Both the position numbers and the translations under genes were made by a program. The notes under the pieces were generated by a model. It saw only the letters and a list, made by a program, of their open reading frames with translations. It was not told the origin of the DNA and made no database searches. Positions 49,621-61,900 of a DNA stretch of 64,000 nt are shown here, piece after piece. The first letter of the stretch is position 1. The number at the start of each line of letters is the position of its first letter. The DNA is from Neelides folsomi (lineage: Eukaryota > Arthropoda > Collembola > Neelipleona > Neelidae): contig JAQGBZ010000008.1 of the NCBI GenBank assembly GCA_034687125.1, positions 310,001 through 374,000 of the forward strand. The letters run 5' to 3'.

Positions 49621-52600
49621 ATGTTTTGGAAGATGCATCGTGTGAGGAGTTTGTGTCTAATTATTTTGGTGACTTCGCTCGCCATTAACACTAATGGGTT
49701 TCCTCTGCCTCAGCCCAAGCTCTCTCCGTCAGGCGAAGAGGAGTCTCCTGAAGACGAAGTCACATTCGTTGGAGCTCAAGAAGATGAATATGGCCATGAT
49801 GGAGATGGACGGATGCAGGTCATTTAATTTGCTATTTAATTACGTCAAATGCCACTTACGAACTGCGTCGTTCAAATAATGATGAATTCGAGCATTTTAG
49901 TAATTAAAATGATAATTAAAAAGTGTTTTTTTACATAACGTGTTTTGCATTTGGGGATGGGGGTTTGTGAGTGCTTGGTTCAACATCTCTGTTCATTAGA
50001 ATGTTGAGGAGTTAAAAGAGTCGGGGTTATCAAAGAAGTGAGATCTTAATGGTTTCAATCACTCCAGTGAAGAAGAAATTAAAGGAGTTGCAAAAATTTT
50101 ATTACCAGTTGATGAACTACATAAATACTTAAACGACTTGTTCTTCTTTCACTCCCTCAGCCTCGACCTCAACTTAACTCCCCTCTTGAGCCAATTTAAA
50201 TCTCACTCCCTTTCTCAATTTAACCAATTTATATTCATCTTTTATTTTTAAACTTTATGTGCATTACTCAATTCACTCGATGAAGCTTTATTAAATTTTA
50301 ATGTTTTAAATTTATATGTATAAATCCAGAAGATTCAATATTAGAGTTAATGTAAAGTTGGAAGTATAAAGTTATATTGTATTGGAAGTTATAATGTTTA
50401 TATTTCCGAATTAACTAATTTATCATTATTAACTTATTAAATAATTTAATTATGAAAAATAGCTTTCCTTGAATATTAAAGATTATAAATCGTTGAAATG
50501 AAATAACTTTTTTTAAAAATGGAGGAGATGAATCCATTTGGTTCGTTTTTGCCTTCTTTGTGAAGAGGAATTAGATATTTAGAGAATCCTTCGCCTTGGA
50601 GCAGATTTATGGGATAGGATTTTGGTTAACTTTGGCTCGTAATTCCCTCTCGTGTTCCTCCGTGTTTGAGAGGAATATCTTCCCCCTGATTCATAAAGAT
50701 ACTGGGGATGTCTGCGGAGACAGAAGCCCTGAGTTATTGGAGCCAAGAGATCCAAATTCTTCTTCTAAATACATTCACCAATTCTTCTCAAGTCCCACAT
50801 TTTACACAATTTTACTACTCGCATTTCTCACACATACGCCCATTAATCGTTCCAAGAATTAATACTTTCCATGCTGCCTATAATACATACTTGGGCCTAT
50901 CAATATTTTCACTCTTATAGCATTATAACTCATCAGTTTCACCCATTATGGTTCTATAATGTTTGTGCATGTCTATATTCAACTTTTTATAACTTTCCAA
51001 AATCTTCAGTTTTTACCACGTGTAATATCTCAAGGGAAGATGAGGCCGTTAATATTGGAAAAATTCGTGTGAGGGCGAGCGAGCCAAAAACTATCAAAAA
51101 ACGGATTCAATAAATCCAACACAATTTACTACTAATGACGCTCGGTTTAAAATTAATGACTATGTCACTCAATTTGACTCAAAGCGACCCAATGGGTGCA
51201 AAAAAATCTTTTTGTGTAATTATGAAAAAAGTTATCTTTTCCAGATGAAACAGAATTTTTTAGATTGAGAAAATTCTTCTTTTTCATCTCTGGTGGTTAA
51301 ATAACTTAGGATGAATTCGAAGTATTTAAGCAAGCGATTTAAAATCCTTTTCACCACATTTCCAAAAAGGTTTCAAATTGATAATGAAGAGAACATTAAA
51401 GAAAGTGTGGGAAAAGCTCTTAACTTTTTCCATATCTTTCATCATATTTCCCCCAAAAGGAATTTCTTTTTAATGAACTGGCGCTTTCGACTCGGTTTAA
51501 GAACTTTACGGATTGAAACTCCGACCGGGATGGGAAATTTGGATAAAACGGTCCTCATTTATTTCAAACATTTTAAGACACCTTTCCTATAAATCACTAT
51601 AAACGCCAGTTCTCAGTGGAGGATGAGGATGGAAAATGTGGGAATGTTCTTTCACACGAATACTTTCTTTACTTTATTATTTCATAAGGCAACTTCTTAA
51701 TTCTTTAAACAATTTTTTAAAGTGGTTTATAGAATTGAAGCCACGTGGTACTGGAATAGTTATTATAAGGGGATAAATTCACAAGTCGTAGTTACAACCT
51801 ACACACTTAATTGTTTATTTAATTTGTTTGAATATTAAGTCTGATAATATTAAAAATTTACTCTATTAAATTAAAATACTGAAATAATTTATTAGATCAT
51901 AATTAGTATTATTCAACAAAACTATCAAATATTGAATTTAATGAAAAATTATCTTTTTTTTGATCCTTCCGATGTTTTATCTTGATGTCGAGATCTTTAA
52001 AGATTGATGTCTCTTTCATTTTTGTTATTTGGGTTGAAAGTGGTTTGGACATTCCTATCCAATTCCTACATTGTGGATGCAGTGGATGAATTGGAGACGT
52101 GTAATGACAACTCCTTTAGCTCTCCAATGAACTCGAGAGGAAATTCCCAGGGGTTAATAATGGGCAAAGACGTTGGAAACAAATGGGACGTTTTACCTCA
52201 GCTTTTCTCAATTGAAAGCCACATTGGTTCTGTCAGTCAATCTATAAGTAGGAACATTAAAACTAAAATTCCCCTCTCTCTCCCTCTTTCAACTCAAATG
52301 AAGCAGAATGGAATCGGGAAAGAATTCCTTATCACGGCACAAACCTTCTCAAGCACTCACATTTTGAATCACTTTATTAAAACATTATAGGATTTTTAAT
52401 CTTAAAATCATTTTTATAACAATTCGTTGGTTGGGGTCAAGATCTTGGGTGTGAAAACGGGTATATATACCTGAAAACATGTATGTATAGTTATAATTGA
52501 TTAAAAATCAAAACATTTGGCTGGACCATCCTGTATATAAAGTAGCGGGTATGTATACCTCTTTATCTGGTTCGAAATTTGTTTCGGGTAAGTATGCTTC

Positions 52601-55600
52601 TTTTTAGGTATACGGCGAATTTCGAATTTGTATACCTGTTTTCGAGCATGTATAACTGTTTCCTGGTATACATACCCGTTTTCAGGTATGCATGTACTTG
52701 TTTTCGGGTATACATACCCGTTTTCACACCCAAGATCTTGACCCCAACCCAATTCGTTGAAATTGCGTAAGCTAAATAAGCAAAATTTTTAAATCATTTC
52801 CCATTTTAAATCATCTTATTTATGCATCCTGAACGCATGAACTAAGGAAGATTGGTAAAATGCGAGATTGTGATTGAACTCTCACGCACGTGTTGGATTT
52901 TTATGTATTTTCCCCTATTGTGAATTTATTCCCTTTTCCTATTGACTCTCCAATTTGGCATTCTTAACGCTTCCATTATTCGACCTTTCCTCATTCCCAT
53001 TTTTCACTTCTTGTTTGCTCCTCCTCTGAACAAGGAAATGTCAACAGGGATTTCCCATTCATCCCCACGCAACTTTCCCCATTCTCCGATTCTTCCCCTG
53101 ATCCTTTCAAATTCCTACAGTTAAATTCCTTTTTAAAGTCACGCACTTTCTCAACCAACTTTATTAGCCAAAGATCAATACTCAATTTTGTATACAAACG
53201 TTGTAGTTCAATGTAACTTATATGCCATTAAATATTTTGTAAAATATCTTTAAAATAGAATTTAAACGCACACAATTTTAGTCTTTGGGTGCTTAACCTG
53301 CTGTTTTTCATTTTACATGTATTGGTATATATATTTTGAATTTTACAGTTTTGATAAAGACATTGTGTACCATATAAAGAGTAAGCATAAAATTTTAACA
53401 TTAAATTGGTGATTTATTTTTTTTAATTTATCAGAATCTAAAAAACATTGTTTAAAAGAAGTATTATCAGTGAAATATAAATATCGTTATAAAAACAACC
53501 AGTGTTGTTTCTCGGAAGTGTTTGCCAATTTGCAGGTTGGATAATCTCTATTTGTCTTTTGTCTTTCAGAGCTGGGAGTCTGGGGATGTTTGCCCGCCAA
53601 TTCCTCCAGTTTCCTCCAAAGCTTGCGAGTCTGACGGGAAATGCGAGAAAGACGCCGACTGCGGAGATTCCTTCTCGTGCTGCTTCAATGGCTGCATCCA
53701 CGTCTGTCTCCCCAAGGTCGACCTCCCAAAAGGTTAAACATTACTATAATGAGATATATACATACATAGATGTATTTTTTAACTCAGAATTATTCTCAGA
53801 CCTGAAACAACAACTTTGAGACTTAAATCACACCAAAACTTTAAAATTCCAAATGATGAATCCACATTTGAATATACATAAAATAATCTGTAAAATACAT
53901 AAGATTCATACAATATATTATTTACATGATCTTTGGTATATTCTGAAATGAATATCATAAGTTGTAAAATCTATAATGATGAGTAAAATCTTCATAGGGC
54001 AGAGGCATTAAGAATAGATTTCTGTTACAGTTGTTACACAGCAGGGTTCGTTTCCTTCACTTTCTTCTCACTTCCGCAGTGAGAGATTTTTAAGAATTCC
54101 TACAAATAAATAGACAGTACAAGAAGTTTCCATTACTTTATTTTCTTTATAAATACTTATATAGTATACATTTCTTATACATTACGTGTGAAATAAAAAC
54201 GTATAGCTGGATAAAGGAGAAAAATAAATCAAATTATATGTAATTCTATGCAATTTCAAGAATAAAAAAATTAACTACGTTACATAATAAATGTATACTG
54301 TAGTACGCTGAAAACAACACTGTATATAATAAAATATTGTATATAAATAACAAGAGAAATTGAGATAGGAATTTGATAAAATCTATAGGAGATTCAAAAA
54401 CGTGAAGAAGCTTTGTGTTTATCAAACTTGTAGAGGAACGCAAATAGCTAGAATTTATAATGTGTGAATATAATCTCTGAATCTCTTGACTCTTATCGTG
54501 CAATATTCATGATACTTTCCCACTTTTTATATTCACCGTGCAGTTTTCCATTTCTTTCCCATGGATGAATTTCGGAGCATAGATTGTAAACTCTGTCATA
54601 GGAGAAGAAATATGGGCTATGGAATGAGTGTTTTTACAAATTTTTATGGTTGGGGGTTTGGGAGAGGAAAAGTATGTTCGTTTACTCGTGCGAAGGAATA
54701 TAAATTATTTTTCACCACGCAGTGCCTATATTTACCACACACACAATTTTCATCTTCGACGCTAATCATTAATTATATGATTTATTTTAATTTAAAAATC
54801 TAAAATTTTGATTTTAGAACGTACACACTTAGGGCAATAAACTATTTATGTATTGCAATAAAAGTACAACGAGATATTTCATTTTTTATTATTTAATTAA
54901 TTTCAGCATTTGATTGGATCGAAGAAACTGAATTGAAAAACTTTAATTCCCGTTTGAACCGTTTGAACGAAACTTTGGATTTACCTGAAGATTCTTCCCA
55001 AGGTTTGATGAAGGCTGAGAGGAAAGCGGAGAGTGTGAGTTTGCCAGGCGGATGTTTTCTCAATTTCCAAGAATACGAAGATCTGCTCCTCTTCAGGAAA
55101 TATCGACACGTCCTCAAATGGTACAATTTTAGTTAAATGTTAAAAGACAAGCTTGAGAAATACAAAAGATTCGCTTCATTTGCAAATTCCTATTTCTTTC
55201 GCATGATGCTCATTAACTCTCAAATGCCTATCACCTTGTTAAAATATTTTGAATGTCAAATTATACGAGGAAATTAGCTTGGAATTTCCTCTTCCACACT
55301 TGTGAAATGAGAAAACGACATTTTTCAACTCTAAGATAGCAATTATCCTTCCACAATTAAGATAATAGTTGCTTTATAAATTATATTTTTACATAAAGAA
55401 CGAATACTGATATACAGATACTTAATTATCATCTTAATTAGCAAATACACAATTGCAAAAATTCAATATTTTGATTTATTCAATAATTCAATATTTTGAT
55501 TCATTCAATATTTAAATATTGAACTAAAGATTTAAGTTTCTGAGTATTTGATAATTGAGATATTTCCAGAATGCGAACACTGTGAATAAAACGATAAAAA

Positions 55601-55748
55601 GAGCAATGAGAATAACTAACCTGGTTTCACTAATAATAACTTGTGTGGGATTGTAGACATTTTCTATCTTTTCAGTGGGTGCGAAGGAGGGGAAGTGAAG
55701 TGCGAAGTGAATGTTGGAAAGACGACGATCGGACGACTCTCAAATTAG
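49621..55748 (+). CDS. Secreted WAP four-disulphide-core domain protein
   Basis: Small cysteine-rich extracellular protein; WAP domains are often protease inhibitors or antimicrobial factors. Four exons in phase: 49621-49818, 53570-53732, 54907-55120, 55676-55748 (TAG), giving 215 residues. The first exon encodes a signal peptide (VRSLCLIILVTSLAINTNG) after MFWKMH, then an acidic linker. The second exon is one complete WAP domain with eight cysteines (VCPPIPP..C..C..C..CC..C..C). The third exon is a charged helical region (LNRLNETLDLPED), then GGCFLNFQEYEDLLLFRKY. The C-terminal module has four Cys (GGC..., KCGC, VKC), one formed across the last junction. The last exon overlaps a longer frame in another phase (55643-55885), which I judge to be chance. 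Target protease is unknown; the inhibitory loop cannot be assigned. Confidence 0.88.
49819..53569 (+). other. 3.75-kb first intron of the WAP gene
   Basis: Donor GTCATT and acceptor TTTCAG join the secretory leader exon to the WAP exon in phase 0. It contains a 321-bp MITE (52429-52749). Chance-like frames at 50596-50862, 51311-51592 and 52004-52390 show no family resemblance; a small nested gene cannot be excluded. Confidence 0.65.
52429..52749. mobile_element. MITE with long inverted repeats and 9-bp target-site duplication (MULE-like)
   Basis: The ends start GGTTGGGGTCAAGATCTTGG on both strands, and the first 36 bases pair perfectly (52429-52464 with 52714-52749). Similarity continues imperfectly for another 15 or so bases. 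The element is flanked by the exact direct duplication CAATTCGTT at 52420-52428 and 52750-52758. A 9-bp duplication fits Mutator-like elements. The 321-bp interior has no transposase; it is made largely of degenerate repeats of a GGGTATGTATACC / GAAAAC unit, near-palindromic itself. It is therefore non-autonomous. The perfect duplication and 36-bp perfect pairing suggest a fairly recent insertion. Confidence 0.9.
55461..55510 (+). repeat. Two tandem 25-bp units
   Basis: ATTCAATATTTTGATTTATT plus CAATA is repeated immediately with one T-to-C change, followed by a partial third unit. It is AT-rich and lies in the last intron of the WAP gene; no function evident. Confidence 0.85.
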
Positions 55749-55894
55749 AAATTGGGAAAGGCGAGGAAAGATGTGACAAGTCGGGGCTTTGGGAAGAGCA
55801 ACAGTCCGCATTGTATATTTTATTATCCAAAGATGCGGCGTCTTCAAAGCTCCCATCCATCTCTAAGACTTTCAATCCCTTTTAGCGCTTGGCA

Positions 55895-55900
55895 AATAAA
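55895..55900 (+). terminator. Polyadenylation signal AATAAA of the WAP gene
   Basis: A canonical hexamer lies about 147 bases after the TAG stop at 55746-55748, and AT-rich sequence follows. The position fits the 3' end of the WAP transcript. Confidence 0.55.
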
Positions 55901-58900
55901 TAGTTCATTAATCTTCCTCTTCATAAATTATCAAACAATTTGGAGTGTAAAAACAATGTGAAACGTTCAATTAATCCTTCCCTTTTTATAATACTTTATA
56001 TTACTAATACAGTTGTATTTAAAAAATTGTAATGAATTAAATTTTTAATCGAAATTGAGTATTTATAATCTATCTGTAAATATTTATAAGTTATTTAATC
56101 AATAATGTTTGTATAACTTGTTATTTAAAAAAATTAATTTACAGTTCTAGTAGAAGAGTAATCGTCTTCTAATGTTCAAAATTTTAATTTCTTTCAATTA
56201 GGGTAAAGTTATGATAATAAATCCCTCATTTCTCCTTCTCCCATTTATTATTCATTTCTAATGTTGAGCAGAACGAGTGTTGATGAGTCTCATTATGTGA
56301 ACTTCATCATCGTCCAAATGAGAAATGATTTCCCCTCTGGTGGCCGGGAGAATCCCAAAGTCCCCCATTTGTATTCTTAGCCCACTTGACAGGAAAGTCT
56401 TCTTAATGAGAATCCTCCTTCCTCATTTTACACAATTGATGTCACAAGAGAAAACTCTAATGATCATTTCCGCCCTTTCATCTTCTTTATTGAAACATTT
56501 AATTATTCTTAGACATTCAATTTAATCTTATAATTAATTATACAATTTAAATTATTTTATTTTATTTAGCAAAAACAACGCAGGGAATAAGTTTAATCCC
56601 AAGTATCAAAATTAAATAAATACATAAATTCATTTTATTTGTAAGTTTGATACAGCGTATGAATAACTTAAGTTTTTGAATTAATAAGGTAAAAAGTAAA
56701 TTAATGAAGTCGAGGGCCGTGGGCGGATTAAACTTATTATTCCATCAACCTCCTCGACCCCATGTCATAAAAGTGAACCAAGTTTTTCCCATTTGACACT
56801 GCAAGGAGAAAAAGGGAGGTCGAGTGGAGAAATCTGTTCATATAAAAAATGTGTTCATTTCTCTCCCGTCTTTCTCTTAAGCTCTCATTTCTCTCTCCCC
56901 TTTCTCGGATAGGGAAATGAAATGTATTTTACGTCTTTCTTTTACTATTTACGCATAATTTTACATCTCATTACTCCATTATCTGCCCGAGCTCATTTTT
57001 CTTCTTTTCTTCCTTAATATAGAAATCCTAGAAGTTAAACCCTTTTTAATATAATTTCGGTTTTATGTTGACTCTACTATTGTCAAATTATTTATTTATT
57101 ATTTTCTCGTTCATTGTTTTTCATGCATTTAAATTCGCACTTATCTTTTAGTATTACCTAAAGAATCACTTCAATATAATTTACAAATAATTAACGAATA
57201 GTGTAAAATAAGCAGAATTTAAATTATAAAATATAATTAAAATGAAATGAAATTGATTAAGTGTTTACATGATTAATGAATAAAATGGTTTTAAATTGAT
57301 AATTGAGAAATGCATTTTTGTTGTTTTATTTACTTTTATCTGTTTTAGGGGAAGTTTAAGGGTCGTGGTGTTTGAGAGGTTCGTAAAAAAGTTTTAAGCC
57401 TCCTGGCGGTCCGTTCTATATGAGTTGGGCATAAGAAGTTTTTATAAATTTATCACATTTTATCTCCATCATAAATCAAGATTTGACTGTGCGATGGAAC
57501 CGGGAGGATCGATGGGTTCACTTCAACTTCCACTACACCGTTGGAGCACATCAAAATCCCGTCTACCTTTACAATACCCATACTGTACGTCTCCTTCAAG
57601 TCTCCATGAAATATTTAACTACTTTTTAGCTTTTTCATTTGCTCCTTATTTCAAAGTACGTAAAGTAGCATCCACCATTGCACTACTACTTATTGGGTAA
57701 AATAAAATAAATGATTTTCCCAATGCTCTCGGATATTGATTTACTATTACATAATTTCCATTTGTGTATTTTGCATTATATTTCAACATTTTAATTATTT
57801 TAATAAATGTTGATTTTGTTGAATTTTAACTTTTGAATAGAAAAAATAAATATGATAATAAAATAAGTTAGTTTTAGTTTTAAGTTGGAAGGACGGTATA
57901 AATTAATTTGAATTTCAGAGTAGGAGTTTGTATTTACATTGACGGTTGTGGGGCCCTACATAGGTAGTTTAAAATGCAAATGAGAGGAATAATGCCTAAG
58001 AGAATTTTTAATCATCTTTCATTTGAGGCACTGTAAGAAAGGAGCGAGATTAAATATAGCATAATATGAAAATGCAAAGAAAGGCGTTGCCCTGCGGTCC
58101 TTCGCCCTTCTCCACCCCAAGTCATTTTATCAACAAACCGCAATTACTCACTTCAATCTACAACAGATGAATAACCCACTTTCCAAAAACAATATATTAT
58201 TTATTATCCACTAATTGATGTTTATATTCCTATACTATTTTCAATACTTTCTCGATACAATTTTAAATTGCAATCTATCACTCAAATTTTCAATCTTGTA
58301 AAAAATAATATTCATATTTTAAGATTAAAGTTTTTTGCATAAATTCTTAAAATAATTAAAAAATTATCGATTTTCACTTCAACTTTTTCCTGCACTTCCT
58401 GACCTTTCTATTTAATAAAGGTGGATTAAAAAAAAGAGGAGAAATATAATTTATGAAGTCATTTCAAAACTTTCCTTCCTTTAAAGTGAATTTCCTCTAT
58501 TTCCCAACTTTGGCATTTTCCTTTGCCTTTTCCCCAGTTTCTCCTATATTTTAATGTTCTGTCTGCTTTGAGGTCTTTTACCTCCAATGTAAGAACAAGG
58601 AAAAATCCGAATAAAGAAAATGTATGTCAAACAGTGGAGAAATGTCATAATGGTTTTGAGCATTGTAAATATTTATTCCCTCTTTGAATTGTAAACCTGA
58701 AGGTTGTAAATTATAATGGACCTACTTCCTCATAACATAACTAATAGACATTTTAGAAATTCATACGTTGAAAACACAAGTTTGTACTCCCTCACATTTT
58801 ACTACATATTTCAAATTTAAACTACGAGATTTGAGGAATGTAATGGAAGACTTTTAAACCATTTTAAACTATGGGCCATATAACTACAAAACACTGTTAG

Positions 58901-61900
58901 TTTAAACAAACACTTTTATGTATGAAACCCAAAATGGTATTGTCCATACTTACATACAGAATGGAGCATATATTTATGTATATCATTATTGTAGGTATTG
59001 CCGTATTGAATGTATTTACATCTCCATGTATGATGCTATTTAGTTATTCTTGTTCCATTTCCTTCCTAAACTCTGTTTTGTGGTTCTAAGTGTGGGTTTT
59101 ACGTTCCTGAGCCCTCGAGGCTCCTCTTTACAATAAAGAGAATTATTCCGGGGAAAGTCGTAGAGAATCAAATGTTTCGTAACAATATCGCCCTATAAGA
59201 AACTGCGTGTATACCAAAAAGGTTATTATTCCCAAGCCAGGAGGTCATTCCTTATTTCATATATTACCTTTAAACATGACTTATTCATCCAACAATCCTC
59301 CGGGTTTCCTGAAATAAATGCAAAAACAAATAATTCATAATTTTCAAAATCATATTTAAATATTTTTGATATAAAATACCCTTTTATAAATATAAAAAAT
59401 ATTATATTGTTTAAAATTGTAAATATTTATTTAGAACGAATATGGGATTTTCTTGTGAAATATTTTAATAAGAGTCACAATACAATAAATAAATATAAGT
59501 AATGGAATAATTGTGAATAATTGTAATTCTTGTTTTGGTCTCTGGTTTTCCTCACCGTTCTTTCACCCTCAATTGTTGGGTGACGGGAAGAGCAGCCGCA
59601 GAGGGTTTTCCTGGTAAAAGGAGAAAGAAGTCTGATTGAGCCGATGAGTTTCTCCAGTAGTTCTTCAACAACGGCCGAGTCCACACAATAACTCATCCTC
59701 ATATATATTATTATTGTACGTGGCCCTTCAGATCCACATACAATCGTGAACAAGTATATTATTTGCCCAGGCTGTAAATCACTTTTTCATCTTCTCCTTC
59801 TCCGCATTCATTTTTAATAACTCGACGGTCCCCATTTGGAAGGATTCTTTTATTGAGTGGAAGTGGAAAAGAAGATTTTTTTTCTTAGAAAAACTCATCG
59901 GTCATTTTTGTCCAGTGGATTGGGGAAGAAATCCAAAGGATAGAAATCCCAAAGAGAGAAATTAGAGAGTGTCAGACACACGGGTTCAATTTCCGCTTTT
60001 ACAAGCCCAGTTGGCCGGGAGAGAACTCAAGGACCCCAAAGTGGACTTTTGTGTTGGACTGAAGATGGATCACAAAGGAATTGACCGGCTCTAATTGTTG
60101 CTTCCAAAATTCCACTTCGCTTCAAACTTCCTCATTTCCTTCCCGCACAGTCTTGATGCTCCCTACGTGATCTGAGATTTGATCATTGTCCAGGAAGTCT
60201 CTTTTGACTCCTTTATTTTAGACACAATAAACCAAGTTCATTTGGGGAGACGAAAAAGGGCAATCAAATTTTATTTCCTCTACTTTAAAGGTAATAATTT
60301 CTAACCTTTAACAACATTATTTAACATAAAGATACAATATTGGCTCATAATCATAATATGATGCTTTACAAAACTATAGCTAATAATTAAATTTATATTA
60401 TGCAGAATATAATTTTAATAACATTAAATAAATAATTTAACTGCTTCTATACAATTTTTTATTTAATTTTGTCTGTTAAATAAATTATTAGAGAATAAGT
60501 GTTAAATTAAGGATTCTTGACATTTGCATTCAAACATTAGAACCATTAATATTCATGAGAGCATAAGATGTATCAAAAAAGGAATTGGAAGATGCACGTG
60601 TATGTATTAGATCTGGAAATTGTTCGTTTTTTGACAGTCGAGCCTGTGAGTTTGGGTGATAGCATAAATTGAATAGCAAATTGAAACATGAAGGATTTAT
60701 AAGGCTTTCAGGCAAGTGAATTCTCGACCTCGCATTTACAATTCTCGACTATGAATTGACATGTGTGGGCTAAAAGGAAATTCTCATCTTCAAACATTTC
60801 ACCAACAACCTCGAACCATGTCATACACAAGTTTTTAAAATGATATTTTATAATATATTTAAACTCTTTATACTTATGCCAAAATATTTTTTGAACCAAA
60901 TATGATAAAAATGAAGCGTTTTCAAATATTACATGTTTTTGAAGTTTTTGTTCATTGGAAAGACGTCCATTCTTACATTTATTCAAATATATTATTTTCT
61001 TATTCATCTTGTTCAACTACAAAGAAACGAAGATGAATTATCCCAAAAGATTTAAGTTGATGTTTATATTCATGAATAAGTAAAGATGTGAAATGATGTG
61101 AATTTTTGTGGAGAGGGAAAATATTTGAAACAATCTTTTAAAAAACTCTTGAATTAACAATGGAATTTCACATGATGAAGAAATTTCATTTGCGTTAGTT
61201 TAATCATAAAATTAAATATAAATACGAGCTGGCACGTGTGTGCGTCAACGAAAGTTTTTTTGGGGTCGAAGTGACCGCCTCCTCGGTTGGCATTTAATTA
61301 TTCATCCATTTTATTCCCCCTAATCAACGACAGAACATCGTAAAATTATAAAGAATCTTACAAAAACTCCAAACATTTTACTACATCAAATAATCTTCTT
61401 TCTTTTATATCCTTCTTTTGTAATTCCAAAGATTTTATAAGCTTCATACAAACAAAATATTCACATGTATACCTGTACTATACTATATTGCACACTGTTA
61501 CATACAGATTATGGTACATGGTATTATAGATAATGCGTATATTATAGACAACTTTATACGAATTTGTTTATTGTACAAATATTCATCATTTTATACAAAA
61601 TGTCAAAATACACAATTATCAATAAATAACATCCTAAAATAATTGAATTTTGTTTTGAGTGAGTTTTTCAATTTAAACAAGCGAAAAAGGTTTTAAATTC
61701 CCCATATTGGTAATATAAAATTAGTGTTTTCTCACTTGGTTGGACCTGAGATGAGAGCATTTAAGTGAAAGTAACGCGGATTTCCTAAAAACATTCACGT
61801 TTGTGTTCTTTCCTAGTCATAACTCTCATAACTCTCATTCGGCCAAATCATTGATTCATTGAACAAAGTGGGAATAAATATACACATGCATCATATGACC

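Noticed and set aside
52004-52390. 128-codon frame with a hydrophobic start in the WAP intron
   Set aside because: The N-terminus could pass as a signal peptide, but the remainder has no cysteines, domain or splice support, and it ends just before a MITE.
55643-55885. 80-codon frame overlapping the last WAP exon
   Set aside because: The in-phase splice from 55120 to 55676 uses a different frame that supplies the expected cysteines and stop; the longer frame is a shadow.
59475-59753. 92-codon minus-strand frame in a GC-rich patch
   Set aside because: The middle part is fairly protein-like, but no splice partner or family was found, and the C-terminal third is AT-biased chance sequence.
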